Shown in pieces: positions 8,651 to 16,988 of a DNA stretch of 18,445 nucleotides (the first letter of the stretch is position 1; each line of letters opens with the position of its first letter). The position numbers and the translations under genes were made by a program. Source of the stretch: Perkinsus olseni (Eukaryota > Perkinsozoa > Perkinsida > Perkinsidae); the NCBI GenBank assembly GCA_013115135.1, contig JABANP010000766.1:1-18445 (forward strand), in the 5' to 3' direction. The notes beneath the pieces are model-generated. The model did not search any database. It was given only the letters and a program-made list of their open reading frames with translations, and was not told the DNA's origin.

Positions 8651-8881
8651 TGAAATTCTCAATGCATGCAGATGGCGTATCACTATGCTCATTGAGTGAG
8701 GTGTATAACGACTCGTACCCATAAATCCCGCTCACAGAAATCTCGTACTAGTACGTAAATCTAGAACCACCTCTATGAAGGTCACTTTTCCATATACTAC
8801 GAGGTCGTACACTGAGATATCTTCCCCTGAAAACTCGTGCACGGCGGTCTACACCATTCCCCGATCTATTCCAAGAATTGT

Positions 8882-9036
8882 CACTTCCGTTTCATAGATT
8901 TCCATTTCAATTTCGGGTGATCGATATTTTTCCACTTCCGTTTCACAGATTTCCATTTCAATTTCAGGTGATCGATATTTTTCCACTTCCGTTTCATAGA
9001 TTTCCATATCAATCTGATTCATTTCCGATTCAATTT
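8882..9036 (+). repeat. minisatellite, 51-bp period, about 2.9 copies
   Basis: CACTTCCGTTTCA starts at 8882, 8933 and 8984, exactly 51 bp apart; the first two units differ at very few positions and the third decays after about 30 bp. The period is 17 codons, and the + frame from 8878 stays open across all units, giving an LPFHRFPFQFRVIDIFP-type repeat. Short TTTCCATTTCAATTT sub-repeats suggest origin by slippage. Whether it is translated is unknown. Confidence 0.85.
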
Positions 9037-9106
9037 CTGATCACAATGTCAATTCCTGATCACGTTCTCTCTTGCACCAAGGCCTCCAGTGCGGACCTCC
9101 AGTGGA

Positions 9107-9206
9107 AGTTAGGTACCCTCCACAGGGTCCCTAACTGTCCAACTACGACGTGACGCCGACCCCAAGTCTTCAAGAATGGGTCGTCAACTTCGTTGACAGT
9201 ACCCAT
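9107..9206. repeat. two adjacent hairpins (9107-9136 and 9176-9206)
   Basis: In the first, 12 of 13 pairs form (7 bp, one mismatch, 5 bp) with a 4-base loop. In the second, a 6-bp GTCAAC/GTTGAC stem with a 3-base loop sits inside a 6-bp ATGGGT/ACCCAT stem. They lie in a stretch with no gene. No T-run follows, so a terminator is unlikely. Confidence 0.7.
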
Positions 9207-9933
9207 AGCACCTCTCCTCCTACATTAGCGGGTGTATTACGATTCGTACACCGAAAAACTCTCGCTTTCACAGAAAAACACTATCACTTCGTACATGGCA
9301 CAGCAAGCACGTCTACAAGGCCAAACTGATACTCATCCAACTCCCACCACTGCAAGTCGAAGGCTGGTGTTTTTTGATTCTGATGATCGAGGATGATGAC
9401 AGGTAAGTATATACTGTGTACTATTATCTTTTCCTTTTCGCTCCCCCGGGAGCGTGGTGTGTAGGGTTCGTGCCCTGCGCGCTTGCCCTCGTAATCGTTA
9501 TCGTCTGACCACTTGTAGTTCGCCCTTCGATTATTGCGCCAGCATTCGATTGCGCTACGCTTAAGTGCGTGTTACATAGCGGTGAACTACTCGAGAAGTG
9601 AGTTTTTTGTTTGATTCTTCCCACTTGGCTGCCTTTCCGCGAAGGTCTGCCCTTGTTGTGAAGTTCGACTACGCTATCCACCGAAGCACTGCTACTAGTT
9701 GCGTTGCCCAGTCACCGGCATAACAGGTGATTCTCTATGATAATTCGTGCCGCTCCGCTAGGCGCATCTCGCATCTCGCTCACTAGCGAAAACGCTAAAT
9801 TCAAAAACGCATGATAAGCCGACGAGCTAACTGTATTTGTATAACTCAATTCACTCCATTACCAACTATATCGAGTTTCCAAGCCAACAAGGGAGATAGA
9901 TCGCCCGAGCAAGACCTCTAATCTCCCGAATCG
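9207..9933. other. no recognised gene; one 7-bp hairpin at 9439-9454
   Basis: The stretch holds a short minus-strand open frame (9424-9681, 85 codons, basic and Ser/Thr-rich) with no motif I know, and a CGCTCCC/GGGAGCG hairpin with a 2-base loop. I see nothing else that can be supported. Confidence 0.3.
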
Positions 9934-10203
9934 CTACTTAAGTGTCGTGCTGATTCGCTGCGCCTCCATCATGTCGCGCGCCACGGAATGTGTTCCTGGA
10001 GGACTCTCATAATTTACCTTGGCACGTTTCGTCTCGCGTTTGTGTACGCCACTACGTTGCGTATGGAGTTCGCTTGGACTACTTCGGCTCTTCTTTGGGA
10101 CTTCCTCAGCTTCGTCCCGACGCTGGAGTTTTTCTTGGATTTGGGCTTGGGTACCCTTCGGACAGTCTCCCTGTCTACTTGCGAAACTCAGGATTACGTT
10201 CAT
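9934..10203 (-). CDS. unrecognised hydrophilic open frame
   Basis: 89 codons from an ATG that directly follows an in-frame TAG. The product is highly charged (QIQEKLQRRDEAEEVPKK and a long Lys/Arg/Ser stretch) and without hydrophobic segments, which could fit a disordered tail or part of a gag. The opposite strand is also open here (9988-10316, Leu/Phe/Ser-rich), so composition alone may explain both. No homologue recognised. Confidence 0.2.
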   Translation of the reverse strand: MNVILSFASRQGDCPKGTQAQIQEKLQRRDEAEEVPKKSRSSPSELHTQRSGVHKRETKRAKVNYESPPGTHSVARDMMEAQRISTTLK

Positions 10204-10316
10204 CTAATCGATTTGCCAAGCTTGGATTACAAGGACTCCCGGGTCTTTTGTGGATTTCTCTGCTGAGTTCTTCCGTGGGTTCCCTCAAGGACTTGACTGC
10301 TGCAAGCCTCTTCTGA

Positions 10317-11056
10317 CTTGGGTTCTTAAGTGACTCGGAAAAGTATCGTCAACGAAGACGCTCACGTTAAAGAAGAAATGTCGCTTGCCCGTAAATTCGC
10401 CGATGCGCACCCAAAATATACATTAAACATTTTTTCTTCGAACGCCAAAATAAGGAGTGGAATCGATTTTCTGAGTCGAAGGTTACAAATGCGAGGAACG
10501 AAATCTCGGCCGTCTTGGGTGACTTCGAAACTTCTTCCCAGGCTTTACGGGCGTAAGCCCATAGCCCTATATACGCCCCGCGCTAGCGGAAGCCGATAGA
10601 GCTAGACAGAACCGCAGATAGTACATGATGGAAGATGAATAGACCGAGAAGGCAGAAAATGGTATACGAACATAGTATTTCTATTAAACTTTGCGGCGAG
10701 ATGATCGGACTATAAATACAGCATGGCGCAAAGATTCCTCTGATGAGTAGAGAAGATGAGTTAAGAAGCGCTCTGAATCGTGGGCAAGGACGTTGAAAGG
10801 CAGGTATTATGCTCATAAATACGCTAGGTGTGACCACTCAAGTACCAGATGTTCGATCGTAGGGAGCACAATCATAAAAAGGGAACAAGCCGGGTGGAAG
10901 AAGGGCATTTTTTCAAGATTGAGTAGAAAAAGCAAGGTTTGCTCCGCATGCCTGGAAGAACCGCAGTGCATTGAGTCAAGCCGTCAACGACGAGCTCTCA
11001 CGAGCATATATTGTTCACCAGTTAGATTTAACGATCCGTACACTGAAATCTCGTTT
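10317..11056. other. no recognised gene
   Basis: A + strand frame (10330-10599, GTG start, 89 codons, basic) and a minus-strand frame (10583-10837, Leu/Ile/Phe-rich) are open, but neither has a motif, a partner copy in the window or a start context that supports it. Confidence 0.25.
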
Positions 11057-11600
11057 GCACACCAGTCGCAGAGCGGCCCCGCGACTGGCGTGTAAAAATT
11101 TTCACGCAGGCTCAGGTGGCGCTGGGACTCCGGTGTCTAACTGCCTGACGTCAATTCGACCCCTTGTGCTCGAACCAGCGACCGTGCGCGTGGAAGCAGA
11201 GCCGCATACCACTATGCCAGTATGTTCTATGTAGCAGAAAGCGTGCACGAAGTGCTGGAATTATGCAATATCCATACCGCTCGTTTGGTTCGGCGAGTCA
11301 CACTGCTGTATTATACATCGTCGATTCATCTACTCGATAAGCAACATTCGGGTGGCCCGCAGTATCTAAGCCGAACATCAATCCTCGGATTATTTTCCTT
11401 GCGTTTGCCTGCTCCGTGCGGCTTTTGAGTTATTCGATGCCCTTCGTGAATGAGGAGTGTACGAACTGTGAGCTGAATCGAAAGTGTACGACTTAGCAGT
11501 GTACCAGTATTTGTGCATTATATCTCAGTGTACTTGCTTACGGTGTACCACCATTGAGTGTACTAAACTGCCGTGCACGAGTTTGCAGTGCGATATATCT
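11057..11600 (-). repeat. tRNA-like plus 15-bp-array module, copy A (opposite orientation to 17000-17400)
   Basis: The stretch 11290-11595 is similar to the reverse complement of about 17000-17310, including a near-identical 50 bp around 11398-11450. On the minus strand it also has a tRNA-like pair of boxes: TGGCATAGTGGT (11208-11219) and GGTTCGAGCAC (11166-11176). These are close to RNA polymerase III A and B boxes and about 32 bases apart. A 13-bp-arm hairpin (11057-11093, loop 11 nt) lies at the low-coordinate end. The two copies flank about 5.5 kb as a long inverted pair. A SINE-like origin is possible but not shown. Confidence 0.6.
11457..11593 (+). repeat. diverged tandem array, 15-bp period, GTGTAC core
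   Basis: GTGTAC or a one-base variant occurs at 11484, 11499, 11513, 11528, 11543, 11558, 11573 and 11588, with an extra copy at 11457. Spacing is 15 bp (one step of 14). The hexamer is kept while the other nine bases vary. In one frame the unit reads Cys-Thr-x-x-x. Confidence 0.8.
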
Positions 11601-11633
11601 ACATATCTTTCTGTGCTAGAAAGATATATAGAT
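11597..11633. repeat. 16-bp-arm hairpin, 5-base loop
   Basis: Bases 11597-11612 pair with 11618-11633 at 15 of 16 positions, around loop GTGCT. It directly follows the end of the 15-bp array. Confidence 0.85.
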
Positions 11634-12062
11634 TTGACACATTGATTCTGATGTTAATGAACGCAGTGGTTCATCGTTGAATGGCAGCATTCTGAGTTCT
11701 GCTCCTGATGATGATATGGCATTGTTCGACTTGAGTAAAGTATTCTCAAACGGTCTCTTGCACATCCCGCTTACTCTAATATTACACCTGTCGTTACTTC
11801 TTTCAGAAACATTAAAAAAGCTTTGGAGAGGTTTCCGAACTCTGGCTGGCATCGAGTATCTAATGCTTCTGATTATCGTTGTACTTTGAAGAAGATCGAC
11901 GATTTAGGGGACCGACCTCGAAATACAATCAGCGCTACCTAAATCAGCGCTACCGGTTCATCTTCGATCGGCACTATGAAGATTTCGGGATAACCAACAA
12001 ATCTTGGTCAGCTTACATCTCTGCTAAAACACTCATGTCATATCCATGATCATGACAGTATC
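11634..12062. other. no recognised gene
   Basis: Two opposed short frames overlap (+ 11677-11889 with a Leu/Ile-rich segment; - 11616-11852). Neither is supported by a motif or a second copy. A tandem ATCAGCGCTACC pair occurs at about 11928-11955. Confidence 0.25.
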
Positions 12063-12895
12063 CTGCAAATGCTGTTACCCATAGCAGCAGGCATGCGGAA
12101 CTTGCTGAGGCACGATGGTCCCCTTGAGACCTTGGCGACGTCGAAGCGCCCAGAGCCACCCAGCTGCTGAATCCAACTTTACAGAATGAAAGTCCAGATG
12201 ACAGACTGGTTATGTAGCAACCGCAACGAACACATCCAGCTTACGCAATAACGGCCGAGGAGAGTCAATTCGCTCGCGAGCGAGCAAAACAACCGTACCA
12301 GACCCTGCGGACTGTGGCGCATGGTTCACTATGCATGAGGCAGCAGAGAGGCGAAGCCCCAGTCCTTATAAACGCTGGGTAACCAGCCAGCCAATGACGG
12401 TGTATGAGTTGGTAGCACCTGTACGGTGCTGCGTATAAGTTCCGTTATGGTACTACCGTGGTCGAGAACCGCGTCAAAACGGACCACAAGACCCAAGCGC
12501 TCAGCCATAAGGTCGTCTCAGCAGAGGAGAGCACGACAGCGTCAGTAAAGATGGCCGAGCAGCAGCTCGAGACCGTAGTTCGGGTAGTTCAGCTCGTAGG
12601 GACCAAGGCTTGTGCCGCTGACGCAGTACTAACGCTGACGCTGACGCGTAGTACTGACGCTGTAAAACGCCACATGCCGAACTCCGCTTATTTGTGTTGC
12701 TCGCCGTATCTTGAATCGAAAGACATGTAAGATACGTATCATCAGAACACTTCAAAGCAAGAAGCTGGTCCGCGCACACTGCCGCACCAATGGACAGCTC
12801 CCAAATGTAGTTGTAAATCTACTTGATCCATTCGAGAGATGCGGATTATCTTCGGCTAATTCAGACGAGCTGTTCCTTGCTCAGAGACATTCTTC
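12063..12895 (+). repeat. R2 repeat, copy 1
   Basis: Matches 17430-18145 along its length and 13381-13722 in its first part. It starts with a conserved GCTGCTA/TAGCAGC hairpin (one G-T pair in this copy). It carries an extra stretch of about 75-86 bp (about 12265-12339) absent from the two other copies, which includes a 14-bp perfect palindrome (12270-12283). It contains the small open frame listed separately. Confidence 0.8.
12458..12730 (+). CDS. conserved small open frame in R2, unknown product (copy 1)
   Basis: The frame continues upstream as HLYGAAYKFRYGTTVVEN (an in-frame TAG precedes it near 12413 in this copy) and ends at TAA 12728-12730 after NSAYLCCSPYLESKDM. Copy 3 has the same frame and stops at the same place with TGA. 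The copies differ by three indels of 21, 21 and 27 bp, all multiples of three, and by mostly conservative replacements. Conserved parts are ESTTASV, MAEQQLETV, AADA and the Cys-Cys C-terminal block. It could be a remnant of a retroelement protein; no family recognised. The opposite strand is also partly open. Confidence 0.45.
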   Translation: MVENRVKTDHKTQALSHKVVSAEESTTASVKMAEQQLETVVRVVQLVGTKACAADAVLTLTLTRSTDAVKRHMPNSAYLCCSPYLESKDM

Positions 12896-12929
12896 CGCAT
12901 CTGCCGTTGCATCAAGAACTGAGGACTAG

Positions 12930-13372
12930 AGAAAAAACGTGCCGACAGGAAACGCGCTTCATCGCAGCTGCGAACGCAGTGAAATTGTGATCCATTATCG
13001 GTATGAATGCCCTCCGGTGTAGTGTTGAATGTTGCATCCGCTAGCCTGAAGAGTGCTTGACATTTTGTCGGCCTTTGGCATGTACGAGAGTGTCCCAGTT
13101 ATCGTATAAGAACTCCAATTGTCCACTAGGGCAATCATATACATTGTTTCCATTGTCTTATAAAATGGACCACCGATGCCCACATGAACCATCTGCCATG
13201 GACGCTTAGCTCTTGGCTCACATTGGCAGAACGCTAGTCCAAGCTGAGCCGGGGCTGATCGTGTGATCTTGCGCGAAGAACAGACATCGCAACCCGCTAC
13301 AAACTCGTCGCAGCTTGGCTCGAGGCTTCGCATCGAACGATGCGGCGCATGCGCATAGAGACTTTGTACGGA
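12930..13372 (-). pseudogene. integrase fragment, copy 3 (longest)
   Basis: Minus-strand sequence with the CDEFVAGCDVC finger end, then QMVHVGIGGPFYKTMETMYMIALVDNWSS, the start of an integrase core. After a frameshift near 13040-13060 comes IHTDNGSQF with the second catalytic Asp at 12997-12999. The first catalytic Asp position is GGC, Gly (13178-13180). The Asp-to-Asp spacing (about 60 residues) is normal for retroelement integrases. No catalytic Glu is visible before similarity is lost near 12930. On its 5' side it is joined to R2 copy 2, on its 3' side to R2 copy 1. Confidence 0.7.
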
Positions 13373-13380
13373 TAGAGATC

Positions 13381-13722
13381 TTGCAAATGCTGCTACCCAT
13401 AGCAGCAGACATGCGCAACTTGCTGAGGCGCGATGAGCTCCTTGAGACCTTGGCGACTTCGAAGCGTCCCAGAGCTTCCCAGCTGTTGAACCCGACTTTG
13501 CAGACGGAAGATCCAAATGACAGACTGGTTATGTCACGACCGCAACGAACACAGCCAGCTAACGCACTAACGGGTGGAGGAGAGCAGAGATGCGAAGCAC
13601 CAGTTCTTATAAACGCTGGGTAACCAGCCAGCCAATGACGGTGTAGGAGTGAAGCACCTGTACGGCGCAGCGTATAAGTTCCGTCATGGTACTTCCGTGG
13701 TCGACAAATGCGTCAAAGCCGA
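13381..13722 (+). repeat. R2 repeat, copy 2 (truncated)
   Basis: Covers only the first part of R2 and ends within GTCAAAGCCGACCA, where it joins the L block. The + frame 13315-13623 (LLPIAADMRNLLRRDELLETLATSK...) is open through it and similar in the other copies, but those are interrupted. The hairpin GCTGCTA/TAGCAGC is perfect here. Confidence 0.75.
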
Positions 13723-13724
13723 CC

Positions 13725-13918
13725 AGCCTCCCCAGAGTTCAAAAGAAGCTCGCAAGTCTGATTGTGCTGTTCAGTAGCGGCTATTGTCTCCGTCCCCAAA
13801 CTAAACACGCCTACTTCGTAACCGGTACTTATATTCGACGCGTGAAATTCACACGTGAGTCACTGGCCTCCCATGGTAACTTGTGCCCCAACGTGACACC
13901 TAGTTGTGTCAGTGGTAA
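13725..13918 (-). repeat. L block, copy B
   Basis: Partner of 6785-6988. Its edge at about 13918 joins the protease remnant, whereas copy A joins gag at the same L-block base. The other end abuts R2 copy 2. Confidence 0.6.
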
Positions 13919-13919
13919 A

Positions 13920-14420
13920 GAGAATATTGTAACTCACCGAGCAGAGATTATCGCGAGGCGTCGTAGACGTCTCAGGAGACCTCGACTCGAGAAGGTCAAT
14001 CATAGACTGGTTCTCTGAAAAGCGAATGCATATGCCTCCGACCGCTTTTATCCAGTCTAAACCGAGTATCCAGGCTAGAATGACTCTATCGGTCACATAG
14101 ATCGGCAGAGGGCGACCAACGGTTGGTCTGGGAGTGAGACCTCCCGCAGCACCACATTCGATCTCGATCGAGAATCGCCGGGAAGACTGATATTAGTCAA
14201 GACTTGAGGTTGAAACCTGAAACACTGTATTGATTGATCCTTTAGGACCATCACTCCCACTCAAGCCTAAAGTAGATGGCAGGATGGTAATGGAGCATCC
14301 CCAGAGAATCAAAAAGCGTCGTCCGTTACGAACTATCAGCAAGAAGCTCGAAGCAAGGCTCGCAGTGCTCACTTGTTTGGGCTCTTGCCTGTCATCCACG
14401 AGCTGTCGTGAGGAAGACAC
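13920..14420 (-). pseudogene. retropepsin remnant with LWG at the active site
   Basis: One minus-strand frame with a single TAA (14193-14195) reads VRNGRRFLILWGCSITILP (about 14285-14340), then IEIECGAAGG, RPLPIYVTDRVI and WILGLDWIKAVGG (about 14040-14075). This is the layout of a retroelement aspartic protease: catalytic loop, second half and the ILGLDWI block. Where the family has Asp-Ser/Thr-Gly, this copy has Leu-Trp-Gly (14298-14306). It lies downstream of gag as expected and would cleave the polyprotein if active; loss of the catalytic Asp and the TAA make it inactive. Gag-PR order supports a single ancestral element. Similarity ends at the L block. Confidence 0.65.
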
Positions 14421-14429
14421 ATTGGCCCA

Positions 14430-15266
14430 ATGGCCAAAGCCTCCACACGTGCATCATTGCTGTTAGTTAGGCCAGCCACCATACTGTGGGTACGGAGAGC
14501 TCCTCACAGCTTTGCCTCTTTTCTTGGTCTTTCCTTTTCCTTCTCCATAGTTGGCTCTTTTGCCAAAAGACCCACTGGAAGACCATCCCCTTTCGAGCCC
14601 TTGCCACCTTTCTTCCCGCGATACGAGTACTGGTCCTCGGCAGAAACCGATGCGACAGCACCCAATCCCCCCTGGTTCTGTGCTTGAGTGTGAATACTGG
14701 CATCCTCCACTTTGAACAGTGGACGAGTGAGATCAATGGCTTTTGTCACGGCCCGCTCTCTGAGAACCAAGGCCGACCACATGCCATAGCTCTGCTTGAC
14801 AGCTGGAGTCTGCGCGAAGTGTTCCAGTAGAACGTCGCCGCGATCTTAACATGAGAATCACAGTCAAGATCTTTGAGGCCAACACTGTATTGTGTCGAAT
14901 ATCGGCCCCGTAACAATCAATAGTAGCCGTGCCGATGCCTAATTGCATGGCAATCAACTTCTCAAAGTTCTGCTTCTCTGCTTGGCCGAATAACCGATGG
15001 AGACGCAGCCAAATCTCCCGCTCAACAGCTCTGTCGTCCAATGGTGGATCGGAGCTCTGCTTGGACAATAGTCGATTGGCCTTGTCCGTCAGACTATTGA
15101 GATTAGACCTTCTATCTTCTCGGGTCCAATTCTTAGAACTGGCGATTGAACACCATCGCGCCTGCCACTCGTCGGGCGACATCGCATCAGCAGCCTCTTC
15201 GCCACTGTATAACGCCACCTTGGGAGCCTTGAAGCCTTTTTCTCCAAACCCTCGTTGATAAGTCAT
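14430..15266 (-). pseudogene. gag: gag of the minus-strand retroelement, copy 2
   Basis: ATG at 15266 begins MTYQRGFGEKGFKAPKVALY. About 115 residues match copy 1, then FEKLIAMQLGIGTATIDCYG and a helical stretch follow. A frame change near 14780-14830 leads to the frame with LFKVEDASIHTQAQNQ and a Gly/Lys-rich basic segment (RGKKGGKGSKG), then a Lys/Glu-rich tail. Near 14440-14465 the minus strand reads CTCGGFGHWANV, a degenerate CCHC knuckle (GGFGHW core). The protease follows on the same strand. The role would be capsid and RNA binding; gag identity rests on position, basic tail, knuckle and the protease behind it. Confidence 0.6.
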
Positions 15267-15352
15267 TTGCGAAAACGGGTGGACTCACACATGCCTGAAC
15301 ACCTATGTTATCTTGTGGCTGTCATGACCGGCCTCCAAGGGCAGCCGCGGGA

Positions 15353-15560
15353 TAAAATGGACCACCGATGCCCACATGAACCATCTGCCATGGACCCTCA
15401 GCTCTTGGCTCACATTGGCAGAACGCTAGTCCAAGCTGAGCCGGGGCTGATCGTGTGATCTTGCGCGAAGAACAGACATCGCAACCCGCTACAAACTCGT
15501 CGCAGCTTGGCTCGAAGAATGCACATCGAACGATGCGGCGCATGCGCATAGAGATTTTGT
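15353..15560 (-). pseudogene. integrase fragment, copy 2
   Basis: Reads EPSCDEFVAGCDVC, SSRKITRSAP and WQMVHVGIGGPFY on the minus strand. The first catalytic Asp position is Gly (GGC at 15370-15372). The domain is cut right after GPFY at a TAAAATGG sequence, where copy 3 continues normally. Downstream sequence (PAAALGG...) is shared only with copy 1. Confidence 0.7.
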
Positions 15561-15589
15561 ACTCTCGTGTCTATGCAACATGGTTGGAA

Positions 15590-16000
15590 CGTATCGTGGC
15601 TCAGATCCGCACGACATCATGAGCCTGCCATGATCGTCTCGTTTATCCAATGGAGAGTGGGACGAGCTAGACTGAATTGAAGCTGCTAAAGTCTCGTCGT
15701 AACTCTCATCTTTTTCTTGGGAAGATGGAAGAATACAGTATCGAGGTATCCGATCAACTGATCTGCCAGGCTGCTCTCACTAGGGATAAGCTCAAATGTG
15801 AGGTTAATCCTCAACGAAGTTCATGTATTCTGGAAGGTCCTGAGGCAACTTTCCACCAGTGTGGCATGGAGACCATGAACTGCCCTCCAATGCCGTTCCA
15901 GGCGGCGTGATATCCGAACCACGACACTATTACTGTCACATGTCAAAGTCACCTTCTGTCCAGTCTCACAGTTTAGAGCAGTTATGTACTCGCCAATGAG
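15590..16000 (-). other. pol region between RNase H and integrase, no motif seen
   Basis: Repeated at 7620-7980. Short frames are open on both strands but break at different places in the two copies. By position it should encode the linker between RNase H and the integrase finger. Copy 2 has small insertions near 15680 and 15945 relative to copy 1. Confidence 0.4.
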
Positions 16001-16160
16001 CTGCAAATCGAGTATAGCAACTTATAGTGCAGCCAGTTTGATATGACGGCAGTCCAGCACTTCGCGAAGACGGGTCGGTCTTCGACATAAATAACGCCGA
16101 TTGTGAGCACAACGCCCACAGGATGTTTACTTTCATCGCTATAGAGCACCTACTCAGGGT
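16000..16160 (-). pseudogene. RNase H remnant, copy 2
   Basis: The minus strand reads VLYSDESKHPVGVVLTIGVIYV followed by RPVFAKCWTAVISNW; YSDES with Asp at 16135-16137 matches the first catalytic strand of retroelement RNase H. It lies about 425 bases after the RT YVDD on the same strand. Only the first part of the domain is legible. Confidence 0.55.
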
Positions 16161-16329
16161 TTTTATTATAGCTCCAAATGCCTCCTATTGAATCTTTGTG
16201 CTGAGTCATGTCGAGTATGAGCTTCTCGCATGGTTTGATAATATGACTCTCAACTGGCGATTCTCAGGATAGTTCCTAATTGAGACTTTGTAGGGTCGCT
16301 ATTCTTTTGATCGAAGCCGCTGGGGGTCC

Positions 16330-16830
16330 CCTCCAACGGGCAATGTGATAACTTGCCTGCACAGTTATTGATCTCACGATGAGTGCATACTAGACAATTC
16401 AAAAGTGATAATTCGCCTCTTTGGGGCCAAGTGCCGTCATTTTGTCATTCCAGTCTGAGAATTCTGCTCGTCTTCAGAGGGATAGGCTCCTCGCTGGGAA
16501 ATCCGTTACGCAGTAATACATCTTGAACAGCTTGGGCCCATGACCGCTGGTTAGAGATATCGTCAACGTAAATGTCAAAGACGACTGTGAGTGGAATGCA
16601 CATTTGCCGGATATCATTCAGAATCAAGGCACAAGGCGGATATTATTTAATGTCTTTGGCACATTAGGGCCAAATGGCATTGTCACAATACGGTAAGCAG
16701 TATGTGGCTCCCAACGTAATCAAATTTCGAGCCGATAGGACTGATGAAGATCTCTGGAGATTCAAAGACACGCCTTCTCCAAGTCAACAATGATCAACTT
16801 ATCCAAATCCGCTCAGAACGAACGCCGCCG
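16330..16830 (-). pseudogene. reverse transcriptase, copy 2, motifs A, B and C visible
   Basis: Motif A is LIIVDLEKACL (Asp codon 16783-16785), motif B YRIVTMPFGPN (16669-16680) and motif C VFDIYVDDIS (YVDD at 16559-16570), in the right order and spacing for a retroelement RT. DLEKA resembles the BEL/Pao DIEKAF motif. Motifs A and B share one frame interrupted by TGA at 16813-16815, 16762-16764 and 16720-16722; motif C is in another frame, which meets a TGA at 16445-16447 where BEL-type enzymes have a Trp (RLE-x-QNDGTW). The catalytic Asp triad is kept, but the gene is non-functional as it stands. Confidence 0.7.
16450..16647 (-). other. 198-bp segment present only in copy 2, carrying YVDD
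   Basis: Copy 1 joins the flanking sequences directly at 8465/8466. The segment is flanked by ATT on both sides and is exactly 66 codons long. Deletion from copy 1 is more likely than insertion into copy 2, because the segment contains RT motif C in its expected place. Confidence 0.7.
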
Positions 16831-16988
16831 TGTGAAACTCTCAATGCATGCCAATGGCGTATCATCATGCTCATTGAGTGAGGTGTATAACGACTCGTAC
16901 CCATAAATCCCGCTCACAGAAATCTCGTACTAGTACGTTAATCTAGAATCACCTCTATAAAGGTCACTCTTCCATATACTACAAGGTC

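Larger units (their letters stand above)
6994..8852 (-). mobile_element. permuted minus-strand retroelement, copy 1
   Basis: A direct-repeat partner of 14959-17031 at roughly 95% identity. Reading on the minus strand it holds RT motifs A and B, an RNase H remnant, a truncated integrase and then gag. Relative to copy 2 it lacks 198 bp that carry the RT YVDD motif. It ends at the L block on the low-coordinate side. On the high-coordinate side it ends at about 8852, where copy 2 continues into a 15-bp array. Confidence 0.75.

Noticed and set aside
9107..9206. Rho-independent terminators
   Set aside because: The stems lack a following T-run and the region is not bacterial.
9988..10316. Membrane protein on the + strand
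   Set aside because: Leu/Phe-rich frames here are the complement of a charged minus-strand frame; no motif or second copy supports either as a gene.
11457..11593. CRISPR array
   Set aside because: The period is 15 bp with a 6-bp core, far too short for repeats and spacers; no cas-like gene, and the context is eukaryotic retroelements.
12930..13372. Ty1/copia integrase
   Set aside because: The finger end and HV-x-x-GGPF look copia-like at first, but in the related copies integrase lies after RT and RNase H, which excludes copia order.
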